DNA from: Apostichopus japonicus
Taxonomy: Eukaryota > Echinodermata > Holothuroidea > Aspidochirotida > Stichopodidae
Reading direction: 5' to 3'
Length of the DNA stretch: 64,000 nt
NCBI RefSeq assembly: GCF_037975245.1
Contig: NC_092567.1
Location: 22,321,376-22,385,375 of the forward strand
Both the position numbers and the translations under genes were made by a program. Below, in pieces: positions 38,201 through 47,954 of the stretch. The notes under the pieces are model-generated. The model was not told where the DNA came from and did no database searches. It worked only from the letters and a program-made list of their open reading frames with translations. Positions within the stretch are counted from its first letter, which is position 1, and the number at the start of each line of letters is the position of its first letter.

Positions 38201-41200
38201 CGATCTAACATGGAAAGGGTCTCAAAAATAAGCTACTGGAAGGCTTCCCTGATCCCTGGGTCTCTAAACTAACCTAAACTATGTTATATTTACTGGTACT
38301 GTGCTAAATTGCTTCTTTTTTTCCTTCTTTTTTCGCAGACGATGTTCAAGCAGCAACAACGACTCATGCAGCAGAGTTGTGTGAATGTCAACCAGAGACT
38401 CAAGAATATCAGGCAGCTCTTTGAGCAATACAGCAAGGTCAGTTTAATTTAAAAGCATCTGATTAGCAAATTATAATTAGCAACAGTTTTGGTACAAGAA
38501 CAATAAAGTAATGATACCACAACTTTGAATGAACTTGAAGGAAAACATATATATATATTTATTCAATATTAAACACAGAAATGGACCAGGATTACAAGTA
38601 CCTTTTAGGCACAGCGTCAAATGTAGGACTCAGAGTTGTCTGATTTATAGGACATGATCTCTTGTGCGATGTGCGTTTCACTGTCACACAATAGGCACTG
38701 CTGGCCTAGGGATGGATAATCTCTATTGTTTTGATTTTGCTGCCGCTGCAGCTTTTCTTTTTGACTGGGACGTCAACTCACAAGTCAAGAATAAATGTGA
38801 TCTGAAAGGTTATGGGTTGAAGCCAAACACCCCTTCAAAGTAGCGAAATGTTCAAATACCATTTGGGTGTCACCGACAGGATTTCCAAAGACAACAGTCA
38901 TTGGATTACAATTTAAAATACTCGTCTTGAGAAAACATTCATGTTAGGACCGAGGAATATTTCAATGATTTCATAGTTTCTTGTAAAATTGAAAATTAAT
39001 AGTTTGATGAGTTGTGCTTTGAAAGGATGACTTTACGAAGAAATTCAATTAAAAAAAAATTAAAAAAGAAAACTTTGAGAGCTGGTGACACTTCTATAGC
39101 TGTATCGGTTTTCAAGATATTGACCTTTAAAATATACTAAATCTCTGGAATGCTCCTTTAAGGCTAAATTGATGATGACATCTGCTCATCAGAGCAGGCC
39201 TTAATTGTTTATATTAATACATTGTATTGTAAATTCAAATCCCCCCCCCACCCAAAACTTGTCCTTTAAAATTCATATAAACAACAGAGCCATAAAATTT
39301 GCTTGTTTTCCTACTCGAATTTTGTTTTGCATCTAAGGAACTGGTTTACTGGTCTGTTTGTTAGCCTTTGTAGTCCAGCCATTTCCATTGATGAGCCTTA
39401 GATGTTCAAAACAGTCATTTCTCCAATATTAAAAGTGGTTTAGAAATCTAAACTGAAATTAATTTTTTGCCTAATGTAACCCTTTAATAATCTCCAGGAC
39501 AAATTATGAACGGTCGTCAGAAACGACCAACTTTTGTTCGGACAAAGGAAATCAATAGGTAAACAAATTGGTATCTCCCTCCATCACCTTTGATGAACTG
39601 GGGGAAAAAATGTAGTAGATCTATAGTCCACCCAAGGAAGAGTTTTAATGGCCCAAAGCTGGTGTTCTATTCACAAAACCTTCCAGAAAAAGTCCTTAAA
39701 AATTGACACTTCTAATTGTTATGAAGAAAAAGCTTACATTCTGTAATCTGATGCTGTAATATTCCTCAATGGGTAGATGTGAAAGTACAAAGGGCAAACT
39801 AGTACACATATTGGGGTGGAAAAAACCACCAAGTCGCTGAATGTTTCATTTTTCAAGTGATAAAAATTAGACAGAAATCGAAAGCAAAAGTTGGTTTCCA
39901 GCCCCCAAAAAAAGGTGGTGATATGTGGGCTCTGTCATTTTCTTTGTAAGAAACTCTTTATGTAACTCGATGGGGTTTCAATTACTGAATAATTATGTAA
40001 GCTCTGACATGTTTTCGTGGTAAAACTTTTGATCATTAATATCTCAAGTGTGACAATAACGAAACTTGACGTCATGGCACCGATCACCAGAAAATTCTCT
40101 TGTAAAGAATAATTTCATTTAAAATCTTTTTATGGTCACTTCATACACTATAGAGCCAAATTTAAAGACATTTTCCACCTCCACCCCCCCCACCCAAACA
40201 AAAAGGGTACATATTGTTATCAAAAGACTGAACAGTGTGATAAACCGCACATGAGTGAACTGTGCATGATAAACCAGTTGTTGGGTCTGATTGATATATG
40301 TTGAGTACTACTTGCAATATAAAGCTTTGTTTACATGCAAAATAGATCCTCAGTGTCTTTATTGCAACATCTCCACCCCTCCCCTTCACCCCTCCCCCTG
40401 CTAAACAAGGAAGACGTGCTTAATACCTGTGTGACTTAAGTGTAACTTATTTCTCGGTAACCACTGTGTACGTGTCACTTGAGTTGAAATGTTAGCCTTG
40501 TTCACATTTGAGAACGCTAGGTGGGGATCGGATACAGCAAGGACGATCGACTTGGTAGCTATGCTTTGTTTAAATATCATGCAAGAAGTGGACGTGCCTT
40601 TATACCTCTTCATTGAAGTACTCAAAGCACAACGGTAGAAGAGATGTGTTTGGTTAGATTGTTCCACAATGTTAAGTGAGTCAACATCCCGGAAGAATGA
40701 TAATGTTTTGCAATCCGTTGTGAGGAACAGTAAATAAGGATAATCTGTTGGGACCTGAGAGGTCTCACTGGCAGATGCCACAGGAGAATCACATCTATGG
40801 TTGTTGACTGTTATGAGTTTGGCACCCCCTCTGGCAGTATTTTGCATTCCTTGCACTGGTTACCTGTCGAGTATAGGATTAAATTTAAAATATTACTTTT
40901 TGTTTACAAATGCATACATGGCTTGGCTCCTTCTTATCTAGCCGAGCTTATTGCCTTTTCTGTCAACCCTCGTTTTCAACTAAGATCTGGCAATAACATG
41001 TCTCTCATTGTACCTAGAACTAGGCTGAAAACCTATGGTGACCGTGCATTCTTGTCAGCTGGTCCTGTCTTGTGGAATGATTTACCTGTGTCTGTCAGGA
41101 CGTCTCCTTCTCTCTCTCAGTTTAAGTCACAACTTAAGACTCATTTATTTAACTCTTGCTTTTTCAAAATTTTCGTACACGCGCCATCGAAAACTCTGTA

Positions 41201-42964
41201 GATTTTGCCGCTTTTAAGTTTATCTATTATTATTATTATTATTTTTATTATTATTATTATTATGATTATTGTGATTATTATTATGTGAGCAGGTGAGACA
41301 GAAAGTGAGGGTGTCTGAAATGTGAGGAGCAGAATCTTGTTGTGGTCAAGTGGTTAAGGCAGTGGACTTGTGATCTAAGGATGACAGGTTCGTCGAGCCC
41401 TGGCCAGATCATTGCGTTGTGTCCTTGGGCAAGGCACTTTATCTCCATTGCCTCTCTTCACCCAGGTGTATAAATGGGGACTTGGGAGGTAACTTGTAAT
41501 TATAGTTGCGTGCGCCGGTTTGTGGCTGCACCCTATGGGAAGTCCCCCAGGGGACACGTGGCTGTGGTGCACTGTGGTGCCCCAGTAGAGATTGTTTGAA
41601 TTTTGCACACTTTGGTGTGTAAGTGTGACAAGTTACCAATGACCAGGGTTAAGTACAGCACGGCGAGACTTTATTGTAAGTTGCGCTATAAAAGAACTGT
41701 TAATTATTATTATTATTATTATTTGTAGCAAAGGGAAGTACAGGTCACAAACTAGGCTGTTTACCGGCTAAATACACATCACTCATTTGTCAGTAGCTAC
41801 AAAATAGGCACTGACACTTCTATGCCCAGTGTAACATTAATCTTACACTGGCATAGAGATGCCAGTGTAACATTAATGTTGCTTTTGTATTAAATCAGAA
41901 GAAAATGCAAACTTGTGTGAATTTTGGTTGTAGCCAGTCAATGTTTTTTTTCTGCATTGACAAACGTTTTTAGCAATTGTGCTAAAATATGTGGATGTTT
42001 ATAATGATCATGCTCCTAGTACTGAAAGGCATGATGAGGGATGTATTAATTTTTTTTTTGTCTTTTTTTTCCTTTCTTGGTAGACCGTCTGTGACCTGGA
42101 AAACTGTCACCAGGAACAGCAAGGAGGTGTCTGTGGTGATCTGAAGAAAGAGATGAACCTTCTACACAAAAAGATCCTAATGGATACTGTAAGTTTATTG
42201 ATCTCTGATGATTCATTGAAACTTCAGAGAAGTCTTGTAGGGCACAAGTGGACAAAGTGTGGCTTGTCGACCACATGCAAAATTTTTATGCCAGGGCTGT
42301 GATGAGGTTTTTCATGATCCTGTTCATACAGTCTGTGAAACCCAATAAACAACAGAGTGATCCATTTTATCCAACCATAATTAGACTGAATCGGTGAATT
42401 CACCGAATGGCCAAAACGGAAAAAACAAAAAATGTTGGGGGAGTTTGTCAATAGGGCTTACCTGTGATAGGATATTTCAACATAACAGATGTACAATGAG
42501 CATGCATGTAGTACTCTGTGATCTTTTAGTTGTTTTCACTTAATGTGTTCACCTCTGGATGTGTTCACCTCTGGCATAGGCAGATTCGATATATCTAGTA
42601 CCCTATAGTGCTGTGTGGCCTGTGGATTGGACACAAAATTTTCACTGCATCAACAAAGTCACACTTGCGAATAACCGTGGGACCAATTCGAAACGTGTCT
42701 GTAAACACAAAGATTTGAGGAAGAGACGTGAGAAATTGTGATGACAGTTTATTTAAGTGCTGCATCTGTTTAGTTTTCTTCCTTGTTTTTAGGGCTGTTT
42801 ATTTATTAAAGCTTTCTCCCCCATGCACCCTCCTCATCAATTCAGAAATTACTGTGCTGTTTATTTGTTCAGCTGTTTTTATTGGGTTTTTATTGTTTTA
42901 TGTCTTTTAGCAACACCAAGAAATGGCTAATTTCAGGAAATCTTTACAGTCCATGTTCTTTTGA
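32145..42964 (+). CDS. SYCP3: Synaptonemal complex protein 3 (SYCP3), complete
   Basis: Eight coding exons (32145-32274, 32588-32675, 34445-34479, 35672-35789, 36935-37034, 38339-38437, 42084-42188, 42911-42964) sum to 729 bp, 242 residues plus stop; human SYCP3 has 236. SYCP3 forms the lateral/axial elements of the meiotic synaptonemal complex by coiled-coil fibre assembly. Residues 1-72 are a charged, disordered leader with a basic Lys-rich start. The Cor1 domain spans about 74-238: GEMQTMLQSFG, SSKRKRLETFTQQTLK, KVWKLQQTER, LEQWETDVKK, MFKQQQRLMQQS, a long helix, and the diagnostic C-terminus RKSLQSMFF. All splice sites are GT/AG and all phases agree. The ATG at 32145 is used; a second in-frame ATG at 32160 is possible. 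The introns carry several transposon remnants. Confidence 0.97.
32275..32587 (+). other. SYCP3 intron 1 with a shared short motif
   Basis: 313-bp intron. It contains GGACAACCAAATTTGTTGTT then CAGAC (32406-32430), a motif found again in SYCP3 intron 5 at 37342-37367 and, diverged, at 37120-37150. Confidence 0.7.
32588..32675 (+). CDS. SYCP3: SYCP3 coding exon 2
   Basis: Acceptor TTCTTAG, donor ATTGA/GTAAG. Residues 44-72, with VKKRSYEEM; matches the variable linker before the Cor1 domain in other SYCP3 proteins. Confidence 0.93.
32717..33286. mobile_element. 570-bp TTAA-flanked inverted-repeat element (MITE) in SYCP3 intron 2
   Basis: TTAA occurs on both sides (32713-32716 and 33287-33290). 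The ends are long inverted copies: AGGATTGGTTCAG at the left, its complement at the right, with similarity running inward about 80 bp. The interior is also inverted (GTGAGG-TGTGACGTCACA against a CATCACA-type arm). No ORF. TTAA targets and AGG-type ends suggest a Kolobok-like or piggyBac-like non-autonomous element. Confidence 0.8.
33530..33940. repeat. Degenerate GGACTTGGCTCAGACTC repeat
   Basis: Two clusters (33530-33660 and 33860-33940) of a short motif built from GACTC/GACTTGG. A Ser-Asp-like register exists but is broken by stops, so it is a minisatellite in SYCP3 intron 2 rather than an exon. Confidence 0.7.
34445..34479 (+). CDS. SYCP3: SYCP3 coding exon 3 (35-bp micro-exon)
   Basis: Acceptor TTTTCATTTGTAG, donor GGTG/GTAAG. 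Encodes DGEMQTMLQSFG, the start of the Cor1 domain (GEVQxML in vertebrates). Too short for ORF callers and easy to miss. Confidence 0.93.
35672..35789 (+). CDS. SYCP3: SYCP3 coding exon 4
   Basis: Acceptor ATCTTCCTCAG, donor GAAAG/GTATGC. Residues 85-123 with the conserved KRKRLE motif and KVWKLQQ. Confidence 0.96.
36935..37034 (+). CDS. SYCP3: SYCP3 coding exon 5
   Basis: Acceptor CTTCGACAG, donor ACAG/GTAAGA. Residues 124-157, helical, with the conserved QW (LEQWETDVKK) and EEKLQ. Confidence 0.96.
37035..38338 (+). other. SYCP3 intron 5
   Basis: 1.3-kb intron with two copies of the GACAACCAAATTTG-type motif, a poly-C run (37266-37277) and a tRNA-like SINE head at 37780-37852. Confidence 0.7.
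37780..37852 (+). repeat. tRNA-derived SINE head in SYCP3 intron 5
   Basis: A-box-like TGGTTCAGCGGTTAGAGTG and a B-box-like GGATCAAAATTCC at tRNA spacing. The stems are poor, so it is a SINE remnant. The body after it (to about 38200) is of unknown extent. Confidence 0.5.
38339..38437 (+). CDS. SYCP3: SYCP3 coding exon 6
   Basis: Acceptor CTTTTTTCGCAG, donor AGCAAG/GTCAG. Residues 158-190 (MFKQQQR, then NQRLKNIRQLFEQY), the most conserved helix of the Cor1 domain. Confidence 0.96.
39095..39220. repeat. Dispersed repeat pair C, copy 2
   Basis: Copy of the 5820-5960 repeat inside SYCP3 intron 6. Both have the TCTCTGGAA-GCTCCTTTAAG core. Confidence 0.5.
40820..41283 (+). mobile_element. 5'-truncated LINE 3' end with (ATT)n tail
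   Basis: A 134-codon frame (40797-41201) reads LHWLPVEYRIKFKILLFVYK, then YLAELI, LVPRTRL-type text and GPVLWNDLPVSVR. This is the conserved C-terminal part of CR1/L2/RTE-like non-LTR retrotransposon proteins, downstream of the reverse transcriptase domain. It ends in (ATT)n at 41225-41283. Only the 3' end is present, as usual for 5'-truncated LINE insertions, and the frame is intact, so the insertion may be fairly young. Confidence 0.85.
41335..41727 (+). mobile_element. tRNA-derived SINE with (ATT)n tail
   Basis: Head 41336-41407 with TGGTCAAGTGGTTAAGGCAG (A-box) and GGTTCGTCGAGCC (altered B-box). The central part holds GTGTCCTTGGGCAAGGCACT, a motif widespread in invertebrate SINEs. The tail is TTGCGCTATAAAAGAACTGT followed by (ATT)n. 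Same orientation as the LINE just upstream, with the same tail unit. Confidence 0.85.
41821..41880. repeat. Alternating inverted repeat, three units
   Basis: GCCAGTGTAA-type units in +, -, + order: 41821-41834, 41843-41855 and 41859-41880. The last two form a clean 12-bp-arm hairpin with loop AGAG. Confidence 0.85.
42084..42188 (+). CDS. SYCP3: SYCP3 coding exon 7
   Basis: Acceptor TTTCTTGGTAG, donor GATACT/GTAAG. Residues 191-225 ending in KKEMNLLHKKILMDT, matching the vertebrate KKEMAMLQKKIMMET. Confidence 0.96.
42911..42964 (+). CDS. SYCP3: SYCP3 coding exon 8 with stop
   Basis: Acceptor TTATGTCTTTTAG. Residues 226-242, QHQEMANFRKSLQSMFF, then TGA at 42962-42964. The C-terminal block needed for SYCP3 fibre assembly in mammals is present. 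Confidence 0.96.
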   Translation, partial: QHQEMANFRKSLQSMFF

Positions 42965-44724
42965 AGTTGTTGCAGTTTGACGATTCGTTGATTACCACAA
43001 ACCACGAAGAGGCTTTCCCTTAAAAGTTTAAAAACGTTGATATATCGTTTTTGTTTTTTTTTCTTACGAATTTCACGTTCAAGGTTTTAATCTATTGCAA
43101 ATTTGAAGTTGCAAAGTAAATTTTTCGTCAGTTTTGATGTAAAGGAAAAATCTCCAATCACCATTAATTGTATAATGAAGTCTATAGAACTCTGTTAGTG
43201 TAAATAATTTTCCAAGATTTAAAACAGGACACTAAAAGATTCAGTGTGTGTGAAAGCTGATGGAAAAGTTATGGGGCCAGATACCAGAAGGAGGGTTGGG
43301 GGGGGGGGGTATGATGGTGGGTTGGAAACAGGATGGGTTGTGTGGACATTGTATACTTTTAGGCTCCCATATTCCTTTTGTCTTTCATTCATATTTCTTC
43401 ACATTCATTCCAAATCGAGGGGCGTGAAAATCTTGTCATTTTGATTACCTTCACTTTGATTACCCCCCATTCACTATTGATTTCCTTCACTTTTGATTAC
43501 CTTCACATTTTGATTACCCCCCCAACCCTCACTCCCATCAGGTGCTAACCTAAAGCAATTTTCATGCTTTTTTTTGTTTTGTTCATTTGATACATTTATA
43601 ACCTTCCTTCTCTAGCAACTCCTTGATTAAACTAAGCTTTCAACAGATGAGTTTTTAAAGATTTTTCACAAGTTTTTCTTTTTTTTCAAATTCCTGGACA
43701 TAACTCAAGTATACAAATACTATGCTGGGTAAGTCATGAAATATAATTCATTGAAGTTTGCAATCTGACTAAAAAGTAATGGAAATTTATAGTAGAACTT
43801 CCATGGCTATATATTGGAAAAGTAGGCCATGAATCCATTTTCACCTTTATTTCCTAAATTGTGTTTGTCTTTATTCTCTCACATGAACCTCAGTCACAAT
43901 CATGTTCATGCAGGCCTTTGAGGAGAATTACGTTTAGGGGGGGGGGGGGGGTTGAAGACTTCACTTTGAAAATCTGTAGTACAAAATGTTCAAAATGGGG
44001 GGGAAATAAGGCTTATCAATATTGAGACAATTTTAGCAGACACTCTATAGATTACACACTACATCCAGTTTTGGGGAAATTTATGAAGCTGTGTCAATGA
44101 AAGGATATTCTTGGTGACAAGTGAACCCCCCACCCCCCCCCCCCCCTCCCCACCATTACCTATTCCTCAACCTACAAAAGATGTGCCTTATGTCCAACTC
44201 ATTTTGTGCTTTCATTCCGTCCAATTTGATCTTGCCATTAAGTATTCAAAAGCTTTAGTGATTCCATTTATAGGTCATCACCAAATTTTTGCAAATTATT
44301 TAAAACGCTTTCTCTGGGAATTCTGTACTTTCAAGCTCTTTGCAAGTGCTGCATTGTGTCCCATTAGACAATGAAAATTTCTCAGTAAGGAAGAATGCCT
44401 TGAGGCATTTTGTGTAGTTGTGTTTGTTTTTGGGGTATTAAAAAAAAAATTATTACTTAAACCCCAAAATAGTTTCTTTCTCTCTCAAAGCTTCGTGTAT
44501 TCACCAAGACTTGCCAAATAGTTTGCCAAAAAAATTGTTTACTTAAAGAGTATAAACTGTAGAGTTAACTTACATACCAAGTTTTGTTAAGTTCTCCGAA
44601 TTGAATAAAGAAGTATTCACAAAGTTTTGCATTGACTTGGTTGTTTTTGGATTCGAAGATAATCGTAACCTTTGCATTCATGATGGCGTATGTGTGTGAG
44701 TTCGTTTGTGAGTTTTCTGCAAGC

Positions 44725-44800
44725 TGCTTAACAATTGGGATTGAACCAGGGACCTTCTGCTGCCAAAACTTTTTCTCTACCACTAAACCATTCTGTGGGA
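44725..44800 (-). repeat. tRNA-derived repeat 1 of a cluster
   Basis: The minus strand has TGGTTTAGTGGTA (A-box) and GGTTCAATCCC (B-box). The stems are too poor for a functional tRNA. Confidence 0.6.
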
Positions 44801-44979
44801 GAAAGCTTTTGCTTGTTTTACAAATATTTGAAGATCCAGTTGTTTTGACTTCTCCACTGATCCTTGTCAGGGAGAGGGAACCTTGTCAGGGGGGGAAGGG
44901 GTGCAGGCGAATTCCCTTGGCCGCTTGGGAACCTTGTCAGTGGGAGTGGTGCCGGCGAAGTCCTTTTCCAGCGATCACT

Positions 44980-45056
44980 CACCCTGGACTTGAACCGAGC
45001 TGATCAAAAATGTGTAATCGCGGAAGGAACTACCGATTACACCATTTTGGTTCCCA
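44980..45056 (-). repeat. tRNA-derived repeat 2 of the cluster
   Basis: The minus strand has an A-box-like TGGTGTAATCGG and a B-box GGTTCAAGTCC. Two GAACCTTGTCAG repeats lie just to its left (44878-44940). Confidence 0.5.
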
Positions 45057-45128
45057 GTGAATAAACTTCGTTTCTTACCTTTATACTTCCACGTCCTCCA
45101 AAGAACAGAAAATTAAAAGGCTCTGGCT

Positions 45129-45435
45129 GGATTTGAACCATAGACATGCATTCTGTGGGAATTGAACCCTAGACAAGGAGTTTGCCTTGCTCTTCAGGTA
45201 CAGAGCACTAGCCACTGTGCCACTGTAACTGTTGAGAAATGATGCTCGTTTTTAATATTTAAGGTTCATAATGGAAAGAAAGAGGTATAAGAATAGAAAA
45301 GGAAAACTGCCTTCACTGGGGATTTGAACCCTAGACATTTAGTTTGTCTTGCTCTTCGGGTACACAGCACTAACCACTGCACCACTGTATCTGTTGAGAA
45401 ATAATGCTCGTTTTTAATATATGAACCTAACAATG
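45129..45435 (-). repeat. Tandemly duplicated tRNA-derived repeat
   Basis: 45155-45272 and 45317-45435 are alike, 162 bp apart. Both read TTGAACCCTAGACA...TTGCTCTTC-GGTACA...CCACTG...GAGAAAT-ATGCTCG. A further B-box (GGATTTGAACCATAGACA) lies at 45129. The minus strand carries the tRNA-like boxes. Confidence 0.75.
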
Positions 45436-46177
45436 TAAGGAGACTTAAAAAAAAATATGGAAAGAGCCAGTTGGCTTTGTGATTCCTTGCCATATCAGTG
45501 GTAAGTTCATTAGCTGAGGAGGGTCACAATACTTGAAATTCGAATAATGGACTCATAGAGTCTATCAGAGGAGTTCTCAACAGGCAGGCGGACCAAATCC
45601 GACCCGCGAAAGAATCCATTCCCAACTGGGCAGAATCATATATTAGTCAAATTACATTCTGTGTATTCGTCAAAATTATCTGACAAATAACAAAGGAACC
45701 TGGGTCCCTTTGTATCGACATCCATTCAAAATGTTAGCGAACATTTGAAACAATTTGTATAAAATAGGTATTTTGAAAAGATTTTCATATCAGCTTTATT
45801 CTAACACTCAAACCAAGTCTTTAGCTTGTAGGGTTGGGAAGATACACATTTTTCAAAACGTTGGTTTTTTTTTATATTTGAGGGGGGGGGGGCATTTTCC
45901 GCCCTGTATGAAGGTTAAGGGGTTAGAGCGAGTGTCCAGTATTAAACGAAAGATGGTCAAAACAGAACCCAACTACAGACGTGTGAAAAGACGTTTGAAG
46001 TGAGAACACAGTAGTGTACCTTATTTGCTATTGAAGTTTCAATATAACATGGTTCTCAATAGGCGATCCTCGTTCCTAAAACGGCACATGAAAGACTTCA
46101 ATTCGGTCACAGGAAACAAAAGCGACCCACAATCTTGCACCAATTATGATGCATTTATTATATTTATTTTTATATCA

Positions 46178-46209
<32 letters not shown>

Positions 46210-46250
46210 ATATATATATATATAATAATAAGTTTATATATATATATAGT
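46178..46250. repeat. (TA)n microsatellite
   Basis: About 73 bp of TA repeats with short interruptions. Confidence 0.9.
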
Positions 46251-46316
46251 ATATGTTAATATGTTTTTATTACACCAATTATGAGTATGCAGGCCCTTGA
46301 GGCCTTGGGCTTGAGT

Positions 46317-46440
46317 GCCTGGCCCACATATCTTGCCTGCATATCCCACATGGCCTACATACCCTGCCTACATGGTCCACATATCCTACCTACATGGTCT
46401 ACATAACCTGCCTACATATCCAACATGGATTACATACACT
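46317..46440. repeat. Degenerate CCTACAT/CCACAT tandem repeat
   Basis: About 120 bp of imperfect units such as TGCCTACATGGTCCACATATC. No coding frame through it. Confidence 0.7.
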
Positions 46441-47584
46441 GTATGATTACACAATTTAGAGACAGCTAGATTTTACTTCCCTCTGACCCTTTGCTCTAAC
46501 CAATATTTCCGTCTCTGGCCGTCATACAAAACAACCGCCCGGTCAATATCAGCTCCCATCAACTGGACGAGCCCCCAGTAAAATAACAGAGTTACATAAC
46601 GCAAACGTCATTCGCCGCACTTTAAACAAACACATGATCAGGGTAATATCCCTTTCCTCTCTGACGTCATATACAAAATTGCATTTTACAGTTTGCAAAA
46701 CTAATGCTGGTCATTGTTTGCTGTTGCTGGTTAAATTTCTATAGAGGCTTTCAGTCATAACATTCCAAGTGTATTTGTAATGCTATTGGCGCAGATAATA
46801 ATAAGCAGATCTACGACAATGCATTCTGATTTCAAGATTACACGTATCATTGTTTGATTGTAATGGAGCTTCCTGTTGACTTGTTCAGTTATATCAATTA
46901 TATGTGTGTGTGTGTGTGTGTATTTGTCTGTATTCGTCACTTACTCTTCTAGGAAGGCAATAACAACTCCCTTGGGTAAACGTCTTAGTATTATTGTGAT
47001 TCAATGGTGTACACAGATGGGATCTCTGGGTTAGTAGGGGGGGGGGGGCATGCACAGTGGTTACACATTTCATAACAATCCTTGGGAAAACAGGTCACGT
47101 AAGTTTAATCAGATGCGTATCAGGCAGTGACTTGCGCAAAGATGAAGGGGGGGGTGGGGGAGGGGAAGGGGCTCATACTCACCCCATCTCAATATTCTTC
47201 ATCAATCCATCTCAATATCCTCAGTCATTTTTTCGCACGCACGCCCTGCTATTAAGATTCATGACCTTACCTAAATCAGTCAAGAATTCATAATTTTGGT
47301 CACAACTTTAATACCTCTGTTTAAGATCAGTGATAGGATATTATTTCTGATAGTGAGCAGGGGTACTCTTATTGGCTGGAAAAGCATATGGACACCAGTG
47401 GGTAAACCAATGGTGGGAGTTCAGTGGACGAAACCCCTGAAAGCCACAGGTTTTGTACATATTATTTCGTGTTCTCTCGTAGCGCTTTTCAATTTTCAGT
47501 CACATATAGGATATTAGCATTTAAGTATATAACGACTATTAGGGTGCAGGAAAGAGGGGGGGAGAGTTAAATACAATGTGAAAG

Positions 47585-47954
47585 CAGTGGCGTAGGAAGG
47601 TACTTTTGAGTGGGGGGGCTGAAGACTGATGACCCGCTTGGGGGAGGGGTTTAAGGGGAGGGGGTGTCCCCCTCCCCTTTGGAATTTTTTGCATTTCCAG
47701 GTGGCCTCAGATGCAAATTGGTGCAATATAGCACACTTCAACACCCGCTCCATTTTGTAAACTTAATTTTGTATTTTCACCTGGCCTTAGATGCAATTTG
47801 GTGCTCCAAATGAGATTTTTTTCTCATTTGGAAATGAAAAAGGGGTTTTCGGACTTGCGAAGCGGGGGGGCGGAATGATACTTCCGCCCCTCCACATTTT
47901 TCACTGGGAGGGCTGGCGCCCCCCCCCAGCCACCCCCCGGTTCCTACGCCCTTG
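47585..47954. mobile_element. hAT-type MITE with intact 8-bp target duplication
   Basis: 370 bp, bracketed by TGTGAAAG at 47577-47584 and 47955-47962. The terminal inverted repeats are CAGTGGCGTAGGAA and CAAGGGCGTAGGAA (14 bp, two mismatches). An 8-bp duplication and a CA(G/A)-type end are hAT hallmarks. The interior is C/G-rich near the ends, holds two related segments (GGCCTCAGATGCAAATTGGT and GGCCTTAGATGCAATTTGGT), and has no transposase frame. Confidence 0.88.

Larger units (their letters stand above)
38438..42083 (+). other. SYCP3 intron 6, repeat-rich
   Basis: 3.6-kb intron, the largest of the gene. It contains repeat pair C copy 2, a LINE 3' end, a tRNA-SINE and an alternating inverted repeat at 41821-41880. 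Confidence 0.8.

Noticed and set aside
38015..38272. 85-codon frame with Trp-rich text in SYCP3 intron 5
   Set aside because: It lies in likely SINE-derived sequence; no homologous domain recognised and no splice junctions to neighbouring exons.
40401..40856. 151-codon minus-strand frame in SYCP3 intron 6
   Set aside because: It overlaps the start of the LINE remnant on the other strand, and has no family signature and no splice support.
41336..41407. Possible functional tRNA gene
   Set aside because: The B-box is altered and a SINE body with an (ATT)n tail follows, so it is a SINE head. The same reasoning applies to 15274, 37780, 44725, 44980 and 45129.
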